The translations under genes were made by a program, and so were the position numbers. Shown one piece after another: positions 16,042-23,857 of a stretch of 64,000 bases of DNA. Position 1 is the first letter of the stretch. Every line of letters begins with the position of its first letter. The stretch spans positions 1,860,001-1,924,000 of the forward strand of contig NZ_CP172312.1 of the NCBI RefSeq assembly GCF_047946665.1, given 5' to 3'. The stretch comes from Allohahella sp002354735. GTDB lineage: Bacteria > Pseudomonadota > Gammaproteobacteria > Pseudomonadales > Oleiphilaceae. The notes under the pieces are model-generated. The model ran no database searches. It was not told where the DNA came from and saw only the letters and a list, made by a program, of their open reading frames with translations.

Positions 16042-17371
16042 CCACCGTCCCCACGATGATGATCGTGGGGCCTGGTATTTCCTCGGCGGCCACCAGGGCC
16101 GCCAACTCAGAGATCGTGCTCGTCAGTACGCGCTGCTCCGGCAGCGTTCCCTTCGACACGATAGCCGCAGGCATATCGCCCGCCATGCCATGTGCGACCA
16201 GTTCCCTTGCGATCAGCGGCAGCGCCGCAAGCCCCATATAGAACACCAGCGTCTGCCGCGGCCTCACCAGCTCGAACCACGGCAGATCGCTGGTGTTGTT
16301 TTTCAGGTGTGCGGTGATAAAGCGCACCGACTGGGAATGGTCACGGTGGGTAAGCGGGATACCCGAGTAAGCTGCGCAGCCTGAGGCCGCAGTGATACCA
16401 GGCACGACCTGAAAGGGCACGCCCTTCGATGCCAGCAGATCGATTTCCTCACCGCCCCGACCAAAAATGAACGGGTCCCCACCCTTCAGACGCAGTACCC
16501 GTTTGCCCTCGAGCGCCAGACGCGCCAGCATCTCATTGATTTCTTCCTGCGGCACCGTATGCTGCGAACGCGCCTTACCGACATCGATGCGTTCGGCATC
16601 GCGCCTGACCAGATCGAGGATCTGTGGCGATACCAGGCGGTCGTAGAGCACGACGTCAGCCTGCCTCATCAACCGCAGGGCCCTGAAGGTCAACAGATCC
16701 GGATCGCCGGGGCCGGCGCCCACGAGATAGACTTCACCGCCACTGTCGATATCATCGGCTGCATCGAGCACTTCGAGCATGCGTGCTCGAGCCTTGTCCT
16801 CTGCGCCACTGTAGACCAGGTCTGGCACCTGGCCTTCCAGTACTGACTCCCAATAACGGCGGCGCTGATTGATATTTGTCAGCTTCGCTTTCACGCGCTC
16901 TCTTAGCGAACTGGCCAACTGCGCGAGATGTCCCAGTCTTGCAGGCAGGAACGCTTCGAGACGATTCCTGATGAGACGTGTGAGGACCGGGGCCTCTCCA
17001 CCGCTCGAGACAGCGATGAGCAAGGGAGAGCGATCGACGATGGATGGGAAAATGGCTGAACTCAGCAGACGGTTCTCTGCGACATTGACGAAGACACCAA
17101 TGGCATGAGCCTCAGCCGCGACGGCTTCATCAGTTGCCGTATCACCAGTAGCAGAGACGACGAGCATGACGTTCTCGAGCGCAGTAGCAAGTGAACCGCT
17201 ACTGGATGTCTTTACGAACTCCTCAGCGCCCATCCTCCGGATATCAGCTCCGGCCTTTACCAGCAACTCGCACTTTCGCTCGGCCTGGACTGTCTCACCT
17301 ACGACAAGACAGCTGGCCCCTTCGAGGCGTAGAGCAAGCGGCAACAGGGGCCAGTCGGCAGTCTGGCTCAT
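15986..17371 (-). CDS. cysG: Siroheme synthase CysG with an altered dehydrogenase/ferrochelatase domain
   Basis: Bifunctional enzyme making siroheme from uroporphyrinogen III. The C-terminal methyltransferase half is complete (YLVGAGPGDPDLLT, VPQEEIN, RLKGGDPFIFGRGGEE, GITAASGCAAYSGIPLTHR, VFYMG). In the N-terminal half the glycine-rich VVGGGxVAxRK is VVGETVQAERK (residues 23-33), and the position of catalytic Asp104 of the Salmonella enzyme is Glu99 in NVAENR. Ser123, the counterpart of Ser128, is kept in VSSGGEAPVL. I start it at the ATG 17371, one base after the serS TGA; an upstream in-frame start at 17407 would overlap serS. It is the last gene of the ftsK-lolA-crcB-serS-cysG run. Confidence 0.93.
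   Translation of the reverse strand: MSQTADWPLLPLALRLEGASCLVVGETVQAERKCELLVKAGADIRRMGAEEFVKTSSSGSLATALENVMLVVSATGDTATDEAVAAEAHAIGVFVNVAENRLLSSAIFPSIVDRSPLLIAVSSGGEAPVLTRLIRNRLEAFLPARLGHLAQLASSLRERVKAKLTNINQRRRYWESVLEGQVPDLVYSGAEDKARARMLEVLDAADDIDSGGEVYLVGAGPGDPDLLTFRALRLMRQADVVLYDRLVSPQILDLVRRDAERIDVGKARSQHTVPQEEINEMLARLALEGKRVLRLKGGDPFIFGRGGEEIDLLASKGVPFQVVPGITAASGCAAYSGIPLTHRDHSQSVRFITAHLKNNTSDLPWFELVRPRQTLVFYMGLAALPLIARELVAHGMAGDMPAAIVSKGTLPEQRVLTSTISELAALVAAEEIPGPTIIIVGTVVRLRDQLAWQTDALDAAS
16049..16080 (+). terminator. Terminator-like hairpin for aroG inside cysG
   Basis: CCCCACGAT (16049-16057), loop GATG, ATCGTGGGG (16062-16070): a perfect 9-bp stem 7 bases after the aroG stop, followed by a T-rich CCTGGTATTT. 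It lies wholly within the cysG coding sequence on the opposite strand, where it encodes part of PTIIIVGT. The T tract is imperfect. Confidence 0.55.
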
Positions 17372-17372
17372 G

Positions 17373-18668
17373 TCAGGCAAGAGACCCGATGTGGGTGCGC
17401 TCACCAAACCATGGCCGCAGTACTTCAGGAATACGAATGCTGCCGTCAGCCTCTTGATAATTTTCCATCACAGCGATCAGGGTGCGGCCAACGGCGAGCC
17501 CTGAGCCATTGAGGGTATGCACGAGCTCCGGCTTTGCACCGGCCTGCGCACGCCATCGCGCCTGCATCCGCCGCGCCTGAAAGTCACGCGTATTACTGAC
17601 CGAAGAAATCTCGCGATAGGCATTCTGACCAGGGAGCCAGACTTCGAGATCATAGGTCTTGGCCGCTGAGAAGCCGATATCTCCGCCGCATAGCAGCACC
17701 TTGCGGTACGGCAGCGCCAGCGCACGGAGGATCGCTTCAGCGTGACCGGTCATGGCTTCGAGCGCGGCATCGCTGTCTTCAGGCCTGGTGATCTGAACCA
17801 GCTCGACCTTCTCGAACTGATGCTGGCGAATCATGCCACTGACGTCACGGCCGTAGGCACCGGCTTCACTGCGGAAGCAGTTCGAGTGTGCAACGAACTT
17901 CAGTGGCAGCGCGTCGGCGTCGACGATCTGCTGGCTGACCAGATTGGTGAGCGGCACTTCTGCAGTGGGAATCAGATAGAAGTCACGGTCGCCGGGAATC
18001 CGGAAGAGGTCATCGGCGAACTTTGGCAGCTGGCCGGTTCCCATCAAGGCGGCTTCATGAACCAGCAGGGGCACGATGACCTCCTGATAGCCATGCTTGT
18101 CAACCTGAGTGTTGAGCATGAACTGAGCGAGTGCACGATGAAGCCGGGCAATATCAGCACGAAGCACAACGAAACGGCTGCCAGACAGTGCTGCGGCAGC
18201 GGCAAAGTCCATCTGCCCATGTAGTGCAGCGTTTTCGCCGGCGAGCACATGGTGCTCCCTGGGCTCGAAATCGAACTGCGGCAGCTCGCCCCAGCGCAGA
18301 ACCTCCTGATTGTCAGATTCGTCCCTGCCTTCGGGCACGGAGTCATCAGGCAGATTCGGAATGCCTGCGAGCATGGCATCGAGTTCTTCCTGAAGCACTG
18401 TCAGCGCTTTTTTCTTCTCGTCCAGACGTTCGCCCAAACCGGCTACTGCAGCCATGATGGCTGAGGTATCTTCCCCTTTCGCCTTGGCCTGGCCGATCTG
18501 CTTTGAAGTCGCGTTACGCTCGCTCTGTAATTGCTCCGTGTCGACCTGCAGTGTCTTGCGTTCGGCCTCAAGGGCCTGGAATCGATCTACGTCGAGCTTG
18601 AAGTTTTTTTTGGCCAGTGCGCCTGCGACGCTGTCGATGTCCTGCCGCAGCAGTTTTGGGTCAAGCAT
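17373..18668 (-). CDS. serS: Seryl-tRNA synthetase
   Basis: 431 residues, normal family length. A class II synthetase charging serine tRNAs. The N-terminal coiled-coil arm that contacts the tRNA long arm is at about 25-100 (heavy in E, K, Q and L). The catalytic core has motif 2 (FRSEAGAYGRDVSGMIRQHQF) and motif 3 (NGSGLAVGRTLIAVMENYQ), and the serine pocket TAEVPLTN. The ATG at 18668 begins MLDPKLLRQD, the usual start for this family. It lies 61 bases downstream of crcB, and its TGA is followed after one base by the cysG ATG, which suggests coupling. Confidence 0.97.
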   Translation of the reverse strand: MLDPKLLRQDIDSVAGALAKKNFKLDVDRFQALEAERKTLQVDTEQLQSERNATSKQIGQAKAKGEDTSAIMAAVAGLGERLDEKKKALTVLQEELDAMLAGIPNLPDDSVPEGRDESDNQEVLRWGELPQFDFEPREHHVLAGENAALHGQMDFAAAAALSGSRFVVLRADIARLHRALAQFMLNTQVDKHGYQEVIVPLLVHEAALMGTGQLPKFADDLFRIPGDRDFYLIPTAEVPLTNLVSQQIVDADALPLKFVAHSNCFRSEAGAYGRDVSGMIRQHQFEKVELVQITRPEDSDAALEAMTGHAEAILRALALPYRKVLLCGGDIGFSAAKTYDLEVWLPGQNAYREISSVSNTRDFQARRMQARWRAQAGAKPELVHTLNGSGLAVGRTLIAVMENYQEADGSIRIPEVLRPWFGERTHIGSLA

Positions 18669-18729
18669 GTGGGAGAAATCCGTTATCCGAACAATGAAAA
18701 GAATAAGTAATCAGGTGAATGATATCGCA

Positions 18730-19194
18730 TCAAGCCTGCGTGAACGATTGTACCAGCAGCCTGGTGAACATATAGCCACCAGCAAAGGCGAGACAGCCAA
18801 AGACGAGACTGCCGCCAGCATAAAACAATGCGATTGCGACGCGCCCAGCTTCCAGAAGATTCACCACCTCCATGGAGAAGGTGGAAAAAGTCGTGAAAGC
18901 GCCTAAAAAGCCGATCATGACGAACGCTCGGAACTGCTCCGGATTCAACCAGATGCCCGAAGGACTCGTCGAAACCGAGGCTGGACTCATCGACGCACCG
19001 GTACGCGCGGTAGTCCAGGCCAAGAGGACTGCCAGACACACACCCATCAGTGCCGAGCCGAGAACGTTGATGGTAAAGGTTGGTAGCGGCCAGTTGGGAC
19101 CGAACCTTCCGATGATGTAACTACCGCCCGCGTATCTGGCTACGGCACCAAGGGCGCCACCGGTTGCGACAGCCAGCAGCAGCGAGAAATTCAC
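18730..19194 (-). CDS. crcB: Fluoride exporter CrcB with an inserted loop
   Basis: Four-helix fluoride channel (Fluc). Core motifs are present: GGALGAVARYAGG, the helix-2 Asn in FTINVLGSALMG, and the GFLGAFTTFSTFSMEV stretch whose Phe and Ser/Thr residues line the pore. The protein is 154 residues, against about 125 for most members. The excess is a polar insert of about 25 residues (TTARTGASMSPASVSTSPSGIW) between helices 2 and 3. It starts with GTG immediately after the lolA TAG, so translation is probably coupled to lolA. In Pseudomonas the gene rarA lies between lolA and crcB; it is absent here. Confidence 0.92.
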   Translation of the reverse strand: MNFSLLLAVATGGALGAVARYAGGSYIIGRFGPNWPLPTFTINVLGSALMGVCLAVLLAWTTARTGASMSPASVSTSPSGIWLNPEQFRAFVMIGFLGAFTTFSTFSMEVVNLLEAGRVAIALFYAGGSLVFGCLAFAGGYMFTRLLVQSFTQA

Positions 19195-19932
19195 CTAGAA
19201 ATCCTTGATCACGTCGACGCCGTCAGGCACTTCAAACTTGAACACACTGCCCTCAATTGCAGGGTTGACCTTCACCGAACGCAGCTCCAGCACGGTGAAC
19301 TGCCCCAGTCCGTCCTGGATAAGCAAGGCAACTGGCTTGCCCTCCAGAAAACTGATCCGTAAGGTCTCAAACAGCGACTCCTTCGCTTTCGGCTTGAGCT
19401 CGAACATACGGAATTCATCAGGATCCTTGTCACCAGTCACAACAAGGCTGACCGTATAATGCTCATCAATGGCTGCCACCTCGCCACTGAACAGGAGGGC
19501 TGGGGTCGTCTGAATTTCGCCAGACATCTTCTGCACGGTGACCTGCTCCAGATCCGGGTCGTAGAGCCAGATAAAATCGCCATCGGTGACAAGCGTCTGG
19601 GCAGATGGGGGATCCGTCTTCCAGTAAAAATGCCCAGGCCGTCTTGCCTTGAAACTGCCTTCGACACTCTGCATGGCATTGCCGTTTTGCGAAAATACGC
19701 GCTGAGTGAATTCAGCGCTTAGCGTGTCGAGTGGCTTGAGCAGTTGCACCAGCTCCTTCAGAGCCTCCCCTGGGGCGGCTTCGAATTGCAGATCGGCTTC
19801 CGGTGATCCCTTCTGCAACTGTCTCACCGCCTCCGGCACGCCAGCCTCATCAGCCGCCGTAGCCAGCAATGGCAAGGCCAGCAGACCAAGCAGCAGCACC
19901 CGACCAGTTCGCAAGATTCTATTCATTGTCAT
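19195..19932 (-). CDS. lolA: Outer-membrane lipoprotein carrier protein LolA
   Basis: Periplasmic chaperone that carries lipoproteins from LolCDE to LolB. It has an N-terminal signal peptide (LLLGLLALPLLATA, cleavage near residue 27) and then a linker of about 30 residues before the first LolA strand. The family core reads LSAEFTQRVFSQNG, GSFKARRPGHFYWKTDPP, and DFIWLYDPDLEQVTVQ, with the Arg that closes the lipid cavity in the RRPG segment. At 245 residues it is about 35 longer than E. coli LolA, mainly because of the N-terminal linker. It follows ftsK by 41 bases and abuts crcB. Confidence 0.93.
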   Translation of the reverse strand: MTMNRILRTGRVLLLGLLALPLLATAADEAGVPEAVRQLQKGSPEADLQFEAAPGEALKELVQLLKPLDTLSAEFTQRVFSQNGNAMQSVEGSFKARRPGHFYWKTDPPSAQTLVTDGDFIWLYDPDLEQVTVQKMSGEIQTTPALLFSGEVAAIDEHYTVSLVVTGDKDPDEFRMFELKPKAKESLFETLRISFLEGKPVALLIQDGLGQFTVLELRSVKVNPAIEGSVFKFEVPDGVDVIKDF

Positions 19933-19973
19933 TGCAGGTCCCTGTTTGTATGAAAGCTGATAATCGACAGCAA

Positions 19974-22547
19974 CTATTCCCGTGATGGTGGGGACAGGAC
20001 CTCTCGTGCACCATTGTGACCGGCCGCACTAATGACACCGGCGGCTTCCATGGCATCGACAAGATTCGCTGCCCTGTTGTAGCCTACTTTAAGCCTTCTT
20101 TGCACAGAAGATATAGACGCTTTCCGTGAGTCGATGACGAAGGCCACGGCTTCGTCGTACAGCGCATCCTGTTCGCCATCGCCGTTATCACCGCCACCAC
20201 TGCTGCCATCGATGCTCTGCACGAAATCACTGTCCGAGGTCCCGTCGAGGATCTCGTCTAGATAGTCCGGTTCGCCACGGCGCTTCCATTCAGCAACCAC
20301 ACGATGCACCTCGTCGTCGTCGACAAAGGCTCCGTGCACGCGAACCGGCAGCGAAGTACCCGGCGGCATGTACAGCATATCACCGTGACCGAGGAGCTGT
20401 TCGGCGCCGCCCTGATCGAGGATGGTTCTTGAGTCGATCTTGGATGAGACCTGGAAGGCCATCCGGGTTGGAACGTTGGCCTTTATGAGGCCCGTTATGA
20501 CATCGACCGAAGGACGCTGTGTGGCAAGGATCAGGTGTATGCCCGCTGCCCGCGCCTTCTGCGCGATTCGGGCAATAAGTTCCTCCACCTTCTTGCCGAC
20601 GATCATCATCATGTCGGCAAATTCGTCGATCACTACCACGATATGAGGCACAGGCCCCAATGCGGGTGGCTCATGCGCCAGCGCCGAATCTGACGGATTC
20701 CAAAGCGGATCCGGTATGCCCTCACCTGCCGCGAGCGCGTCCTTCACCTTGCGGTTGAAGCCTGCCAGGTTTCGTACACCAAGTGCCGACATCAGGCGAT
20801 AGCGCCGCTCCATCTCGCCGACACACCAGCGCAAGGCGTTCGCAGCTTCCTTCATATCCACCACGACCGGCGTCAGCAAGTGCGGAATGCCATCGTAGAT
20901 CGACAATTCCAGCATCTTGGGGTCGATCATGATGAGACGCAGTTCTTCAGGCGTCGACTTGAACAGCATGCTTAGAATCATGGCATTGACGCCAACCGAC
21001 TTACCCGAACCGGTCGTACCGGCTACCAGCAGGTGCGGCATCTTCGCGAGATCCGCGACCACTGGGTTGCCGGCAATATCGTTGCCGAGACCGAGCGCCA
21101 GCGGCGACCGCATATTTTCATAGTCACTACAGCTGAGAACTTCCCGCAGGCGAACTATGTCACGGTTCTCGTTGGGTATCTCTATGCCAACAACCGATTT
21201 GCCTGGTATGACTTCGACAACCCGCACACCAACAACTGCCAGTGATCGCGCCAGATCCTTGACCAGATTGCTGATGCGGCTGACCTTGATGCCGGGCGCC
21301 GGCTGGATTTCGAAGCGGGTGATGACCGGACCGGGATTCACCTCGACGACCTCGACAGAAATGCCGAAGTCGGCAAGTTTTGCCTCCAGCAGACGAGACA
21401 TATCGATAAGCGCCTGCTCAGAGTAGCCACCCTTCTTGGTCACTTCAGACGGGTCAAGCAGTGACAGGGGTGGTATGGGGCTGTCGCTGGTATCGAAGAG
21501 TGAGGGCTGATCCCTGCGGGCACCGCCCTCTTTCTTGCGCTGGAACGGCGAAATTCTAACGGCCTTTTCTGCAGCTTCCGCAGCCGCTGCTGCGGCTGCC
21601 CTACCAGCGGCCTGCACACGACTCTCGGGACGAGGTGCTTGCGCTGCGGGCGTGTCCTGAGCGGCAGCCGGTGCACTTTGTGGTGCTGATTGCGGTGCAG
21701 ACTGGGTCGCAGAACGCTCACTGCCCTCCGGCGGCAGGCGCGGCAGACGCTTCACGCTGCTCCTCGCGGCTTTTTCTGCCTGCCGCTGTGCATTACGTTT
21801 GCGCAGGAACTCAGCGGCAGCCGAGGAACTCTTGCGGAGGCCGCTACCCGACCAGGCTGCCACGATGCTTGTCCAGCTGCCGAAGCTCCGTACCGCCCTT
21901 AGCGCATATTCGCCAGTAAGGTCCATGAAGCGTAACCAGGAAAAGCCGGTCGCAAGACTGAAGCCGAAAAACAGCGCGGCGATCCATAGTAGGGTGCTGC
22001 CGACAATGTTGAGACTGCTGGTTGAAAGCGCACCGAGCGCATGACCCAAGGCCCCGCCAGATTGCACAGGCAAGGCCATGACGGCATAGAGATCAAAGAT
22101 GGCGGTGAGCGAGCAGACAATCAGCATGACGCCGAACAGCCGCATCGCAATCACCGGCCAGTGCACGATGCGACCGGTTATCCGACTGCGGAGCACACTG
22201 ATGGCCTTAAGCCCGAATACGAATGGGAACAGGTAAGCGACGTGACCGAAGAAGAAGCGAAGAATGTCCGCCACCCAGGCACCGCTGCGACCAGCATAAT
22301 TTTCGACGAACTCCCGATCACTGGTGCTGGACCAGCCAGGATCGGCGGGACTGTAGGTCGCAAGAGCTATCATCAGAAAGGCTGCCATGAACAGCCAGAA
22401 GATGAGCGAGCCCTCGCGCTCGACGTGCTCCAGGTAACGGGCAAACGCAGGTGAACGCGCTGCCTTGGTGGAGGCCGAGGACGATGAGGGATTTGATCCC
22501 CGTGCCGGTTTCTTGCCGGCAACTGGTGCTGCGTTTTTTGTGGACAT
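19974..22547 (-). CDS. ftsK: DNA translocase FtsK
   Basis: 857 residues. A septal DNA pump that clears the chromosome terminus and activates XerCD. There are four or five membrane segments in the first 210 residues, an Ala/Gln/Pro-rich linker (about 240-345), and then the RecA-like motor with Walker A GTTGSGKS (510-517) and Walker B VVVIDEFADMMM. The C-terminal gamma winged-helix domain reads KASISSVQRRLKVGYNRAANLVDAMEAAGV and is the part that reads KOPS sequences. The linker is short compared with E. coli FtsK (1329 residues) and close to the Pseudomonas form. It starts 9 bases after metZ and so may be read from the biosynthetic operon upstream. Confidence 0.96.
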   Translation of the reverse strand: MSTKNAAPVAGKKPARGSNPSSSSASTKAARSPAFARYLEHVEREGSLIFWLFMAAFLMIALATYSPADPGWSSTSDREFVENYAGRSGAWVADILRFFFGHVAYLFPFVFGLKAISVLRSRITGRIVHWPVIAMRLFGVMLIVCSLTAIFDLYAVMALPVQSGGALGHALGALSTSSLNIVGSTLLWIAALFFGFSLATGFSWLRFMDLTGEYALRAVRSFGSWTSIVAAWSGSGLRKSSSAAAEFLRKRNAQRQAEKAARSSVKRLPRLPPEGSERSATQSAPQSAPQSAPAAAQDTPAAQAPRPESRVQAAGRAAAAAAAEAAEKAVRISPFQRKKEGGARRDQPSLFDTSDSPIPPLSLLDPSEVTKKGGYSEQALIDMSRLLEAKLADFGISVEVVEVNPGPVITRFEIQPAPGIKVSRISNLVKDLARSLAVVGVRVVEVIPGKSVVGIEIPNENRDIVRLREVLSCSDYENMRSPLALGLGNDIAGNPVVADLAKMPHLLVAGTTGSGKSVGVNAMILSMLFKSTPEELRLIMIDPKMLELSIYDGIPHLLTPVVVDMKEAANALRWCVGEMERRYRLMSALGVRNLAGFNRKVKDALAAGEGIPDPLWNPSDSALAHEPPALGPVPHIVVVIDEFADMMMIVGKKVEELIARIAQKARAAGIHLILATQRPSVDVITGLIKANVPTRMAFQVSSKIDSRTILDQGGAEQLLGHGDMLYMPPGTSLPVRVHGAFVDDDEVHRVVAEWKRRGEPDYLDEILDGTSDSDFVQSIDGSSGGGDNGDGEQDALYDEAVAFVIDSRKASISSVQRRLKVGYNRAANLVDAMEAAGVISAAGHNGAREVLSPPSRE

Positions 22548-22556
22548 TACAGGAGT

Positions 22557-23840
22557 CTAGAGGGCCTTACTGCCACTGAGCAAATCTTTGCGTATATCTT
22601 CTGCCGACTCAAGTCCGATACACAGCCTGATGAGGCCATCGTCAATGCCTGCCTGCGCTCTGGCCTCTGGCGTGAGCCGCCCGTGCGTGGTGCTGCCAGG
22701 ATGCGTCATCGTGGTTTTCACATCACCGAGATTGGCAGTGATGGAGATCCAGCGGGTCCCGTCGATAAAGCGCCAGGCCGCCTCTCGACCGCCGGCCACT
22801 GTAAAGGAGACGACCCCACCAAAACCACTCTGCTGCCGGGCCGCGATATCATGGCTGGGATGCGAAGGCAGACCACAGTAGTACACCTTCTCTACCCAGC
22901 TTTGCTCAGCCAGCCAGCGTGCAATTTCGGCAGTCTGTTCACAATGCGCTTTCATCCGAATACTCAGAGTTTCGAGGCCCTTGAGAAATATCCAGGCATT
23001 GAAAGGGCTCATGCTGAAGCCCCCACTGCGCATGAAGGTCTTGATTTCGCTGATGAACTCGTTGCGCCCGACTACCGCCCCGCCGATGCCCCGCCCCTGA
23101 CCGTCAAGATACTTGGTCGCAGAGTGAATGATGAGGTCGGCGCCAAAGGCCAAGGGCTGCTGCAGCACTGGAGTACAGAAACAGTTATCCACCACCAGCA
23201 GACAATTACCAGCAGCAGCAATGGCTTTCAGCCGATCGAGATCGGCGACGTCATTAAGAGGATTGGAAGGCGTCTCGAGGAACAGCAACTTGGTCTCTGG
23301 TCTGATCGCAGCGGCCCAGGCCGCGTAATCAGTCAGATCGACCCAGGTCGTCGTCACACCAAATTTGGCGAGATATTTATCGAACACGACGTTCGTCGTA
23401 CCGAAGACCTGGCGAGATGAGACGATATGATCGCCCTGCTTAAGCAAGGCCATACAGGTGGCTAGTATGGCAGCCATGCCACTGGAGGTACCAACACAGC
23501 TGATTTCACTGCCATCCTGACCAGCCGGTGTTTCCATGGCCGCCAGACGCTCTTCGAACATGCGAACGGTGGGGTTGGTGAAACGACTATAGATATTGCC
23601 CGGTACTTCACCGGAGAACTTGGCTGCGGCTTCTGCCGCTGAGTTGAACACGAAGGACGAGGTCGGGAAGATGGCTTCCGAATGCTCCTGTTCTTCGGTT
23701 CGGTACTGCCCGCTACGAATGGCCTGTGTTTCGGTGGACCAGTCTGCCTGATGTATTCGGCCGAGCCGGCCACGTCCGTCGGGGTTGCTTCCAGCCGGTG
23801 CAGATGACGCGGCTTTCGGCTTCTGGTGCTCTTCAGACAT
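22557..23840 (-). CDS. metZ: O-succinylhomoserine sulfhydrylase
   Basis: 427 residues. A PLP enzyme that makes homocysteine directly from O-succinylhomoserine and sulfide. The fold-type I signature is intact: SRFTNPT, GTSSGMAAILA, ETPSNPL, VVDNCFCTP, the Schiff-base Lys in HSATKYLDGQGR, and the end TTHGRLTPEARAQAGI that is characteristic of the MetZ branch. There is a polar N-terminal extension of about 30 residues. It follows purF by 17 bases, the same order as in Pseudomonas. Direct continuation into ftsK (9 bases) is unusual. With asd and cysG it ties the window to aspartate-family and sulfur metabolism. Confidence 0.94.
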   Translation of the reverse strand: MSEEHQKPKAASSAPAGSNPDGRGRLGRIHQADWSTETQAIRSGQYRTEEQEHSEAIFPTSSFVFNSAAEAAAKFSGEVPGNIYSRFTNPTVRMFEERLAAMETPAGQDGSEISCVGTSSGMAAILATCMALLKQGDHIVSSRQVFGTTNVVFDKYLAKFGVTTTWVDLTDYAAWAAAIRPETKLLFLETPSNPLNDVADLDRLKAIAAAGNCLLVVDNCFCTPVLQQPLAFGADLIIHSATKYLDGQGRGIGGAVVGRNEFISEIKTFMRSGGFSMSPFNAWIFLKGLETLSIRMKAHCEQTAEIARWLAEQSWVEKVYYCGLPSHPSHDIAARQQSGFGGVVSFTVAGGREAAWRFIDGTRWISITANLGDVKTTMTHPGSTTHGRLTPEARAQAGIDDGLIRLCIGLESAEDIRKDLLSGSKAL

Positions 23841-23857
23841 GGGCGGTTCTCGTGCTC

